NCBI GenBank assembly: GCA_030830765.1
Contig: JAURMJ010000408.1
Span: forward strand, 1 to 14,860
Direction of reading: 5' to 3'
DNA: 14,860 nucleotides
From: Quisquiliibacterium sp.
GTDB lineage: Bacteria; Pseudomonadota; Gammaproteobacteria; Burkholderiales; Burkholderiaceae_E
The first letter of the stretch is position 1. Every line of letters begins with the position of its first letter. Position numbers and translations under genes: made by a program. Under the pieces are notes generated by a model. That model saw only the letters and a program-made list of their open reading frames with translations, was not told where the DNA came from and made no database searches. Positions 1-5,862 of the stretch are shown here, piece after piece.

Positions 1-364
1 CAGCTGCCTGCGCCTCCGCATGTTTCAGTTCGGCTTGAATACTTAAGTGACGCTCCGCTTCAGCGAGCCTTTCCAAGTGCTGCTTGAGGTCTTTAATACC
101 TGATCGATAGATCGCAGAGAATTCCGACGCCTTTTCATAAGCGGATGCGAGCGTAAGTCCGCCTCGACCCTTCTGGTGGTACGGGCCGATTGGCAAAAAA
201 GGACGTTTACCGCTGCTGTCTGAATACCGGAAGTAGAAGAGGCGTTCTCCCCCCGGCGTAATGCGCCCCATGAAGACGCCGCCTCCTCGGTTAAAGGGTT
301 GGCTGAGCCATATGTCGCGAGTACCGGGGCGGGCCTGCATCTCCTTGTCAGTGATTCTTGCCAT
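1..364 (-). CDS. Tyrosine-type (phage/island) integrase, N-terminal part, cut by the window edge
   Basis: Reading leftward from the ATG at 364, 121 codons stay open to the window edge. The protein begins MARITDKEMQARPGTRD and continues with a glycine-rich stretch, then FYFRYSDSSGKRPFLPIGPY and an alanine- and glutamate-rich helical segment. This pattern, a short beta-rich segment with F-Y-F-R-Y and a G-Y/P turn, is what I know from the arm-type DNA-binding domain of island and phage integrases of the tyrosine recombinase family. The core-binding and catalytic domains lie outside the window, so the RHRY residues cannot be checked. A GGAG lies about 10 bases before the ATG. The gene starts 170 bp from a tRNA-Pro 3' fragment, exactly where an island integrase is expected. 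Its job would be integration and excision of the element lying to the left. Confidence 0.8.
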   Translation of the reverse strand, partial: MARITDKEMQARPGTRDIWLSQPFNRGGGVFMGRITPGGERLFYFRYSDSSGKRPFLPIGPYHQKGRGGLTLASAYEKASEFSAIYRSGIKDLKQHLERLAEAERHLSIQAELKHAEAQAA

Positions 365-381
365 TAGCTCTTTGCTCCGGG

Positions 382-411
382 GCACCGTTCAGTCACCGTT
401 CGGTCACCGTT
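382..411. repeat. Three 11-bp tandem repeats with CACCGTT core upstream of the integrase
   Basis: CACCGTT occurs at 383-389, 394-400 and 405-411, an exact period of 11 bp, about one helical turn. The copies sit 19-47 bp in front of the integrase start codon. Possible roles are integrase arm-type binding sites near the attachment site, or operator sites for control of the integrase or a directionality factor. The repeat is seen in the sequence; the role is inferred. Confidence 0.6.
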
Positions 412-533
412 TGATGATGAATGTTAAATTACGGCAATGAACTCTATTGTAACTGAATTTTCGATAAGATATTGTTTTACATATAAAAACTAAGATAGTT
501 ATAGCGCTATGCAAGGTGGAATTAAGCTTAGGA
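412..533. other. AT-rich gap between integrase repeats and tRNA fragment
   Basis: This stretch is markedly richer in A and T than the rest of the window and has no ORF of note. It must hold the integrase promoter. TACAAT-like and TATCTT-like hexamers can be seen on the minus strand, but none pairs with a convincing -35 at normal spacing, so I do not call a promoter. At 510-516 there is a TGCAAGG that repeats the anticodon-stem sequence of the adjacent tRNA fragment (547-553) and may belong to the attachment region. Confidence 0.5.
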
Positions 534-584
534 TCTTGCATGGGGTGCAAGGGGTCGCGAGTTCGAATCCCGCCGCCCCGACCA
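534..584 (+). other. 3' part of tRNA-Pro(GGG): probable att site of a genomic island
   Basis: The sequence reads as a tRNA from the anticodon arm to CCA. A 5-bp stem CTTGC/GCAAG closes a 7-base loop ATGGGGT, in which the anticodon is GGG (proline). A variable region, a T arm with GTTCGAATCC, the acceptor 3' strand CGCCCCG, discriminator A and an encoded CCA (582-584) follow. The acceptor and loop match bacterial tRNA-Pro(GGG). The 5' half should start with CGGGGCG near 508, but that sequence and a D arm are absent, so this is not a working tRNA gene. Such displaced 3' ends mark the far side of an island that integrated into a tRNA gene. The orientation puts the island to the left. The GCGAG/CCCGC T stem has one A-C mismatch. 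Confidence 0.82.
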
Positions 585-603
585 TAAAATAGGTCGGAAA
601 ATC

Positions 604-643
604 AAAGGGTTGGCTCTCACAAGGAGCCAGCCCTTTGTCTTTG
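604..643 (+). terminator. Rho-independent terminator, probably the original tRNA-Pro terminator
   Basis: A 13-bp stem (604-616 with 624-636; AAAGGGTTGGCTC against GAGCCAGCCCTTT, one G-T pair) closes a 7-base loop and is followed by GTCTTTGT. It lies 20 bp after the tRNA fragment's CCA on the same strand, as expected for the native terminator left on the chromosomal side after integration. It may work in both directions, because the other end of the stem starts with AAA. Confidence 0.78.
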
Positions 644-777
644 TGGCGCTGGCTTCAGATGGCTGCCGGCCGTTTGCTTACTGTTGACACGTGCCGTGCA
701 TGGACTCGTGACGATATCAATTGAAGTTCGGCATGTCGATGTCTGATGCATTTGCCCTGCGCATTACCGAATCGTTC
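644..777. other. Short stretch between terminator and IS element, no gene seen
   Basis: I see no supported coding sequence here. Open frames on the minus strand that cross this stretch run on into the IS element and read antisense or out of frame to its transposase. Confidence 0.5.
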
Positions 778-806
778 TGTAGTCTCCCCCGTCAAGTAGA
801 CAGTCC
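778..806 (+). repeat. IS terminal inverted repeat (orfB end)
   Basis: Starts TGTAGTCTCCCCC and continues to AGACAGT. It mirrors the repeat at 1964-1992. The stop codon of orfB (792-794) lies inside it. Confidence 0.85.
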
Positions 807-1658
807 GATGGGGGACATTTCTGCTGGTTTGGGGTTTTGCCAGTTTTGGACGGGTGGCAAGTTCCCGTTGGCCGTATGAGGCCGATCTTCGTTGTAATCC
901 TTGATCCACTCCTCGGTGATCTCCCGAACTTGATCGAGATCTGAGAAGAGATAAGCGTCGAGGACTTCATGCCGGTATGTGCGGTTGAAGCGCTCGATAA
1001 ATGCGTTTTGGCTTGGTTTGCCTGGTTGGATATACCGAAGCTCGATGCCCCGGTCTTCGCACCATTCGGTCAGGGCGGTTGAGCGCAGTTCCGGGCCGTT
1101 ATCGAGCCGTAGTGCCTCAGGCAATCCTTAGACCTCTCCGAGTTGTTCCAATACCCGAACGACTCGGGCAGCCGGTAGGCTTGTATCGATCTCGATACCC
1201 AGTACCTGCCGATTGGCTTCCTCAATCACGTTGAGCGTCCTGAAGGGCTTGCCGTAGTAGAGCGTGTCATGCATAAAGTCCAGCGCCCAGACGACGTTCT
1301 TGGCCTCTGGCGCTACCAGTGGGATGCGAGGGCCCTTGGGCAGCCTGCGTTTGGTACGCCTGGGCAGATTTAAGCCCATGTCCTTGTACACACGCCAAAC
1401 TCTCTTATGGTTCCAGCCATACCCATGGTTCCTCATCCAGTAAAAACACAGCCCAAAGCCCCAACGGCCATGCTTGGCCACAATCTGATTGAGCACATCC
1501 ACTACCGGCGCATCCCGCCTGGCCTTGTCAGCCGGGCGGCGATAAAAGCTGGCTCTGGCCAGCCCAACACACCGACAGGCCCGCTGCACCGCTAATCCTT
1601 CTTCGCCAACCAGATACTCAACTGCCTCACGCTTGCTGGCTGGCGTCAGAGCTTTTTT
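792..1658 (-). pseudogene. IS3-family transposase OrfB, broken by one in-frame stop
   Basis: The frame runs from the slippage site to 792. It encodes the HTH_21 region (RASFYRRPADKARRD, then GRWGFGLCFYWMRNHGYGWN) and an integrase-type rve domain. The first catalytic Asp lies in VVWALDFMHDTL, the second in LRLDNGPEL and the Glu in AFIERFNRTYRHE, so the whole DDE set is still encoded. A TAA at 1128-1130 stands between LGEV and GLPEALRLDNG and separates the first Asp from the rest. No base is lost: the frame continues unchanged on the other side. Unless the stop is read through, the product lacks two catalytic residues. An independent GTG at 1589 could start a truncated OrfB. Nothing else looks decayed, so the mutation is probably recent. 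Confidence 0.88.
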
Positions 1659-1912
1659 GCGATCAGCCCCTTCATCGCCTTGTTCTCAAGGGTCAGATCG
1701 GCCACGATCTGCTTAAACTCCGAGAGCTGAGCTTCTAACTCCTTGATCCGCTTGAGCTCCGAGGCATCCAATCCGCCGTACTTTGACTTCCACTTGTAAT
1801 ACGTCGTCGTACTGATCCCATGCTTGCGGATCACATCACCAACCGGCAATCCGGCATCCGCCTCCTTCAAGATCCCAACAATCTCGCTCTCGGTAAATCG
1901 GGACTTCTTCAT
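1646..1912 (-). CDS. IS3-family transposase OrfA (helix-turn-helix)
   Basis: An 88-residue protein starting MKKSRFTESEIVGILKEAD. The start at 1912 is chosen because AGGAGG lies six bases before this ATG; an open reading upstream of it has no such signal. Residues 8-45 form the helix-turn-helix of IS3 OrfA proteins (IVGILKEAD, then VIRKHGIS and TYYKWKSKYGG). Residues 53-85 are a leucine-zipper-like coiled coil (ELEAQLSEFKQIVADLTLE). OrfA binds the IS ends. Made by -1 frameshifting, the OrfAB fusion is the active transposase. The last codons, GCA AAA AAG CTC TGA, contain the slippage heptamer. OrfA alone acts as a regulator in the family. Confidence 0.93.
   Translation of the reverse strand: MKKSRFTESEIVGILKEADAGLPVGDVIRKHGISTTTYYKWKSKYGGLDASELKRIKELEAQLSEFKQIVADLTLENKAMKGLIAKKL
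1652..1658 (-). promoter_or_regulatory. Programmed -1 frameshift heptamer A6G joining OrfA to OrfB
   Basis: On the minus strand the sequence is AAAAAAG, read in the orfA frame as A AAA AAG four codons from the orfA stop. A -1 slip enters the orfB frame, which is open from here onward (AAA AAA GCT CTG ACG CCA). This is the canonical IS3 arrangement. Confidence 0.82.
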
Positions 1913-1963
1913 GCAAAACCTCCTGTCGTTCAATACTGCCAAACAACAGAAAAGTCCGCATCA

Positions 1964-1992
1964 GAACTGTCTCAATCTAGGGGGAGACTACA
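1964..1992 (-). repeat. IS terminal inverted repeat (orfA end)
   Basis: Read on the minus strand this begins TGTAGTCTCCCCC and also reaches AGACAGT, matching the other end. It lies about 50 bp upstream of orfA, where the weak promoter of IS3 elements usually sits. Confidence 0.85.
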
Positions 1993-2398
1993 ACACCCCT
2001 AGGAACTTGCCGTAAGAGTTCTCGGTGATCCCGCTTTGTCATGGCTTGCCTGGGTAAGTCAGCGTTGTCTCCGATCGCGTGCTGTATCGCTGGTTTGAGT
2101 GACGCTGTGGCAACGAACCCGAGACCAGTTTCGGTTCGCAGATACTCAGGCGAGCCTCGATACTGATCTTTCGACTGAGCACTTCGATGGATGTGGCAAC
2201 ATGAATCGACTCAGCAGAGTCGATCGACAGCGCGCCCTCGGTAGCCTCCTCGTTTGGTCCCCTTTGCAACCGGCTGCCAATCCACCACCCGAAGCATCTT
2301 GGCGATCTGCTTGTCGCAGGGCGCCATTGCTTATCGCCTCGCCTTCAGTCGGAGGTCATTGGCTCTTGCCTGACCTGATCCGAGGAGCCACAGTCAGA
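1993..2398. other. 406-bp stretch without a supportable gene
   Basis: Open frames of 76 codons (2039-2269, minus) and 159 codons (2099-2578, plus, overlapping the methyltransferase end) exist, but I recognise no family in either and see no good ribosome site. A minus-strand frame giving MAPCDKQIAKMLRVVDWQP and ending at a stop after 38 residues looks mildly protein-like and could be a relic. I see no clear terminator for the leftward operon that ends at 2399. The stretch may be debris left next to the IS. Confidence 0.5.
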
Positions 2399-3049
2399 TC
2401 AATCACACGATCTGCTGTTCGTAGCGCTCACGCGTCCAAATGCCAGATAGCCCATTCCCCATTGGGTGGACTCAAAGCGCCAGTCGTCCAGGTACGGTGC
2501 TATGAGGTCCCAGGGGGAGTGCAATTCACCGGGGGCGCCGTTGTATCCGCGGTTCTTCAGATAGACCCAAAGGTTTAGCGGAGCGAGCCAGCGCGGGAAG
2601 TACTTGATCCCCGCGATGGCCACGCAGGCCCCAGGAAGTGCACAGGCCAAAAGACGCGCAACGGCTGAGGGTGAACGCAGGATGTCATGCGTATAGTGGA
2701 ACAGCAGCGCATCGACCGGCTCGGGCAGCAAGAGCGTCTGAGCCGAGGTCTCGAAGACAGCGACGTTGCGCCAGCCGGCTTCAGTGATGCGCGTGCGTGC
2801 CTGCGCGAGCATCTCAGGGCTTTGGTCAAACCCCCAGACGCAACCTTGATCCCCAACGCGATCCCGCAGCAGCGGCAGACTCAGCCCGGTGCCGCAGCCC
2901 ACATCAAGCACACGCTGCCCAGGCTGCAACTGCAGCCCGGCAATGGCGCGCTCACGGATCGGCCAGGTTGGACCACAGGTATCGTCATAGCCAGCAGCAC
3001 GGGCGCGGTATTTGGCGATGGAGTCCGCACGGATGGTGTCATCGTCCAT
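2399..3049 (-). CDS. Class I SAM-dependent methyltransferase
   Basis: A 216-residue soluble protein. Motif I, VLDVGCGTG, is at residues 47-55. The acidic residue that binds the ribose of S-adenosylmethionine follows in GFDQSPEML (Asp75). Post-I and motif II regions are visible in LLLPEPVDALLFHYTHDIL, then the usual LPGACVAIAG strand. This is the Methyltransf_11/25 (UbiE-like) fold. The substrate cannot be read from the sequence. The C-terminal part, with FPRWLAPLNLWVYLKNRGYN and GYLAFGR, belongs to a group of uncharacterised bacterial methyltransferases I recall only as hypothetical. The ATG at 3049 has only a weak GAG upstream. It lies 42 bp after the Rid gene and appears to be the last gene of the ectoine unit. 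A link to ectoine is inferred from position alone. Confidence 0.85.
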   Translation of the reverse strand: MDDDTIRADSIAKYRARAAGYDDTCGPTWPIRERAIAGLQLQPGQRVLDVGCGTGLSLPLLRDRVGDQGCVWGFDQSPEMLAQARTRITEAGWRNVAVFETSAQTLLLPEPVDALLFHYTHDILRSPSAVARLLACALPGACVAIAGIKYFPRWLAPLNLWVYLKNRGYNGAPGELHSPWDLIAPYLDDWRFESTQWGMGYLAFGRVSATNSRSCD

Positions 3050-3091
3050 CGAAGAGCTCAGGAAAGCACAAACTGTGGGACTGACTGTATG

Positions 3092-3490
3092 TCATGTTGC
3101 AGCGCGACTGCCGCCGATGTATCCGCTGCAGTTGATCTCCACCCGCGGGGGCGGAAAGACTTTCGGAGAACCCACGCGCGTCACTTCGACCAGCGTTGAA
3201 CACGGAAATTCACCGGAAAAGAACTCGCGACGTGCGCGCCAGACTTCGGTGTTCTCGTCCAGATTGGTGATGAAAATCTGCATGGACATGATGTCGTCCA
3301 TCACGCCTCCGGCAGCCTCTATGAACAGCTTGATCTTGCTGAATGTTGACTTGACCTGCTCGTACATGCTGTCACCACTGCCGGTGATGCCGGAAACGTA
3401 AAAGTGTCCATTGGCGTGAACCTTGATGTTCGACCAGGTCTGGGGCGGTGGCGAAGGCGCGTCTGATGGGCTGAAGGTTTTGTAAGGCAT
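3092..3490 (-). CDS. Rid-family (YjgF/YER057c/UK114) protein lacking the catalytic arginine
   Basis: A 132-residue protein from the ATG at 3490, which has AAAGGA six bases upstream. An in-frame ATG at 3553, preceded by GGGAGGA, would add 21 residues; the shorter form fits the family length. Recognisable parts are FYVSGITG, a helix EQVKSTFSKIKLFIEAAGG, DDIMSMQIFITNL and the C-terminal FPCSTLVEV plus RVEINCSGYIG. In RidA itself the segment is FPARSCVEV, with Arg105 binding the imine/enamine substrate. Here the aligned residue is Ser, so 2-aminoacrylate deaminase activity is not expected. This places it among Rid groups of unknown role. It follows ehuA by 167 bp and may be co-transcribed with it. 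A role in ectoine handling is only inferred. Confidence 0.88.
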   Translation of the reverse strand: MPYKTFSPSDAPSPPPQTWSNIKVHANGHFYVSGITGSGDSMYEQVKSTFSKIKLFIEAAGGVMDDIMSMQIFITNLDENTEVWRARREFFSGEFPCSTLVEVTRVGSPKVFPPPRVEINCSGYIGGSRAAT

Positions 3491-3657
3491 GGCTTTTCCT
3501 TTCACGATGGATGCGCTGGCCGGTCTGTCGAGCCAGGGGTTTGAAGCTTGCATATTCAGCAATCCTCCCTCAGGTCAAACGGGATGGGAAGCAGAATTTT
3601 CCTGTCAAGCCAAGCGACTGCTCCCGTTCGGAAGGTCTTCAGCCACTTGTTTTGGCG

Positions 3658-4449
3658 TCAACCGGCATCCATGACTGCGCGCAGAAACTGCCGAGTCCGT
3701 TCGTGACGTGGGTTGTCGAAGAATTCCCGGGCCGAAGCCTGTTCAGCGATCCGTCCCTGATCGAAGAAACAAACTCGATCGGCAAACTCGCGGGCAAAGC
3801 CCATTTGGTGGGTAACCATCAGCATCGTCAATTCGTGCTCTTCGCCCAGTGTCCGGATCACCTCAAGAACTTCGCCGCACAATTCCGGATCAAGCGCCGA
3901 GGTGACTTCATCGAACAGCATGATTTTTGGTCGCATGGCCAGCGCACGGGCAATGGCAACCCGTTGTTGTTGGCCACCGGATAATTGATGTGGATAGTGA
4001 TCAAGCTTGTCTGCGAGACCCACTCGCTGCAAGAGTTCACTGGCGCGATGGCGGGCTTCGTCCTTGGTTAAACCGAGGACGCCGATCGGAGCCTCCATAC
4101 AGTTGGCCAGCGCCGTCATGTGTGGAAAAAGATTGAATTGCTGGAACACCATGCCGATTTTGCTGCGCATCAACCGAAGATATTTCGGATCGGCAGGCTG
4201 CAGCCCGTCGGGGGCTGGCCTGTGTGTGAGCGGGGCTCCGTCAATCCAGATGACCCCCTCGTCGATGGTCTCAAGGGTCATCAGGGCACGCAGGACCGTG
4301 GTCTTTCCTGAGCCGGACGGTCCGATGATCGCGACCTTTTCGGCCGCTTGAACCTGCAGATCGAGCTGATCCAGGACTGTCAGCGATCCATATCGCTTGC
4401 TCACGTTGTCAAAGCGGATCATCGGCTGGTCAGTAGTCACGCAGGTCAT
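3658..4449 (-). CDS. ehuA: Ectoine/hydroxyectoine ABC transporter ATP-binding protein EhuA
   Basis: A 263-residue ATPase of the polar amino-acid transporter type (PAAT, HisP/GlnQ-like). Walker A is GPSGSGKT (43-50), Q-loop VFQQFN (about 101-106), signature LSGGQQQR (156-163), Walker B IMLFDE (176-181) and the switch histidine is in MVTHQMGF (His214). All are intact. The ATG at 4449 overlaps the ehuD stop as ATGA (4446-4449), which decides the start over a much longer open frame that runs back into ehuD. An insertion between residues 70 and 90 (GAPLTHRPAPDGLQPADPKY) is common in EhuA-like proteins. It would energise uptake through EhuC and EhuD at the inner membrane. The specificity is taken from the neighbouring EhuB and ect genes. 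Confidence 0.9.
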   Translation of the reverse strand: MTCVTTDQPMIRFDNVSKRYGSLTVLDQLDLQVQAAEKVAIIGPSGSGKTTVLRALMTLETIDEGVIWIDGAPLTHRPAPDGLQPADPKYLRLMRSKIGMVFQQFNLFPHMTALANCMEAPIGVLGLTKDEARHRASELLQRVGLADKLDHYPHQLSGGQQQRVAIARALAMRPKIMLFDEVTSALDPELCGEVLEVIRTLGEEHELTMLMVTHQMGFAREFADRVCFFDQGRIAEQASAREFFDNPRHERTRQFLRAVMDAG

Positions 4450-5174
4450 ATCAGTGATCGGGTCCTCGGTGAAGGCTGATGCGGTTTGCCTGAGTGCCTG
4501 GCTAAATGTCGCTCTATCCGTCGAATCAATAGGGCGCTGATCAGGCTGAAGAAGAGAAAGAACAGGCCGACCAGCGTGATTGGTTCGGTGTACTGAAAGC
4601 TCTCGGAGCCCAGTATCTTGGCCGTCTGCATCAGTTCCAGAACTGCAATCACGGACAGCAGCGGGGTTTCCTTGAACAAGGCGACGAGATAGTTCCCCAG
4701 GGCCGGCACAATCGGCGGGATCGCCTGCGGAAGGATGATGCGGACGAAACTGCGGCACGGCGAGAGATTAAGTGCTGTGCAGGCCTCCCATTGACCTCGA
4801 GGCACTCCCTGGAGGCCCGCCCGGTACACCTCGGAGCAATAGGCACCGTAATGAAGGCCGAGGGCCAGAACACCGGCGCTCATTGCTTCAAGCGTGAGGC
4901 CGAATTCCGGCATGACGTAGTAAAGAAAAAAGATCTGAATCAGCAAAGGCGTTGAGCGAATGAATTCGATCAGGGCGGCAGAGGGCAGTCTCAAAGCGGG
5001 ATGTCGGGACAGGCGTGTCACCGCCATTACAAGTCCAAGCACCAGCGCGAGCACAAACCCGCTCAAGGTTGCCTGAACAGTCAGCCAGGAGGCACTGGCC
5101 AGCACTGGGAAAATTTCCAGCGCATAGCTCCAGTCCCAAAGCGGCGGATTCAACGTCCAGGCCTTTTTAGCCAC
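4446..5174 (-). CDS. ehuD: Ectoine/hydroxyectoine ABC transporter permease EhuD
   Basis: A 242-residue inner-membrane protein of the HisM/GlnP (PAAT) permease type with about five hydrophobic segments. The EAA cytoplasmic loop, which contacts the ATPase, is EVYRAGLQGVPRGQWEACTA followed by RIILPQAIPPIVPALGN. The N-terminal WDWSYALEIFPVL resembles EhuD proteins. The start is a GTG at 5174, 25 bp inside the end of ehuC. The first 15 residues include no other usable start, so the overlap looks real and suggests translational coupling. The end overlaps ehuA by ATGA. It pairs with EhuC to form the membrane channel of the importer. The PAAT family is certain; ectoine specificity rests on context. 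Confidence 0.9.
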   Translation of the reverse strand: MAKKAWTLNPPLWDWSYALEIFPVLASASWLTVQATLSGFVLALVLGLVMAVTRLSRHPALRLPSAALIEFIRSTPLLIQIFFLYYVMPEFGLTLEAMSAGVLALGLHYGAYCSEVYRAGLQGVPRGQWEACTALNLSPCRSFVRIILPQAIPPIVPALGNYLVALFKETPLLSVIAVLELMQTAKILGSESFQYTEPITLVGLFFLFFSLISALLIRRIERHLARHSGKPHQPSPRTRSLI

Positions 5175-5812
5175 CGCCCGCAGGCGCGCGATTCCAGACT
5201 TCGCATCGACCAGGTGATCAAAAGGGAAATACCCAGATAGATCAGCAACACCGTACCGAAGACTTCCGTGGTTCTGAGCGTGTTCTGGTTGATCTGCTGC
5301 GCCTTGAAACTGAGGTCCGACAATGTGATGAGTGAGACCAGTGCAGTGGCTTTAAGAAGTTCGATGAACAGGTTTCCCCAGGGAGGGATCATCGCCGCCA
5401 GTGCCTGAGGCAGGACGATCCTGCGCAATGCTTGGGCGCGACTGATGTTCAGTGCGGTGCAAGCCTCCCACTGAGCACGTGGAACGGCAACCAGCGCTCC
5501 GCGCACGACTTCAGCTCCATAGGCGCCGACGTTCAGACCAAGCGCCAGAATTCCGACGGTCATTGGCTCAAGGGTGATCCCGAAGGTCGGTAGAACGAAA
5601 AAGAGCCAGAAAAGCTGAACCAGTGCGGAGGTCCCGCGGAAAATCTCTATGTAGGCAGTGACGAGCCAGCGGATCGGGGGTGGGCCGTAAAGGCGCGCAA
5701 GCGCCGCAGGAAATGCTGCGCTCAGCGCCACGATCGAGCCTCCTGCCGCAACCTGGAGGGTAATCAAGGTGCCTTTGAGCAGTTCGGGTAGAAAATCCCC
5801 AATCGGCATCAT
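5150..5812 (-). CDS. ehuC: Ectoine/hydroxyectoine ABC transporter permease EhuC
   Basis: A 220-residue inner-membrane protein of the same PAAT permease family as its neighbour EhuD; both carry the loop QWEACTALN. Hydrophobic segments run at about residues 15-40, 50-75, 85-105, 140-165 and 190-208. The EAA loop is GAEVVRGALVAVPRAQWEA followed by RRIVLPQALAAMIPPWGN. Two ATG codons are adjacent (5812 and 5809) and neither has a strong ribosome site, so the exact start is open by one codon. It lies 50 bp after ehuB. Paired PAAT permeases form heterodimers, so EhuC and EhuD should make the pore together. Confidence 0.9.
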   Translation of the reverse strand: MMPIGDFLPELLKGTLITLQVAAGGSIVALSAAFPAALARLYGPPPIRWLVTAYIEIFRGTSALVQLFWLFFVLPTFGITLEPMTVGILALGLNVGAYGAEVVRGALVAVPRAQWEACTALNISRAQALRRIVLPQALAAMIPPWGNLFIELLKATALVSLITLSDLSFKAQQINQNTLRTTEVFGTVLLIYLGISLLITWSMRSLESRACGRWLKRPGR

Positions 5813-5862
5813 TCAGTCTCGGGTGCGGGGCGGTCAGAGCGAAGCGTCCCGAATGCGATCGC

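Larger units (their letters stand above)
778..1992 (-). mobile_element. IS3-family insertion sequence, 1215 bp, probably inactive
   Basis: Both ends are present: TGTAGTCTCCCCC at 778 and its inverted copy ending at 1992. The inverted repeats are identical for 13 bp, then diverge, then share AGACAGT. They end in TG...CA as is typical of IS3 elements. Inside, on the minus strand, lie orfA with a helix-turn-helix, an A6G slippage site and orfB with a DDE domain. The flanking bases (TTC on the left, ACA on the right) show no 3-5 bp target duplication. Together with the stop codon in orfB, this suggests an old or rearranged copy. The subgroup cannot be fixed by eye. Confidence 0.93.

Noticed and set aside
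508..584. A complete tRNA-Pro gene
   Set aside because: The 5' acceptor strand CGGGGCG and the D arm are missing in the 26 bases where they should be; only the 3' part fits.
4446..4758. A 103-residue N-terminal extension of EhuA
   Set aside because: It is the out-of-frame shadow of ehuD; the ATGA overlap at 4446-4449 gives a normal-length ATPase.
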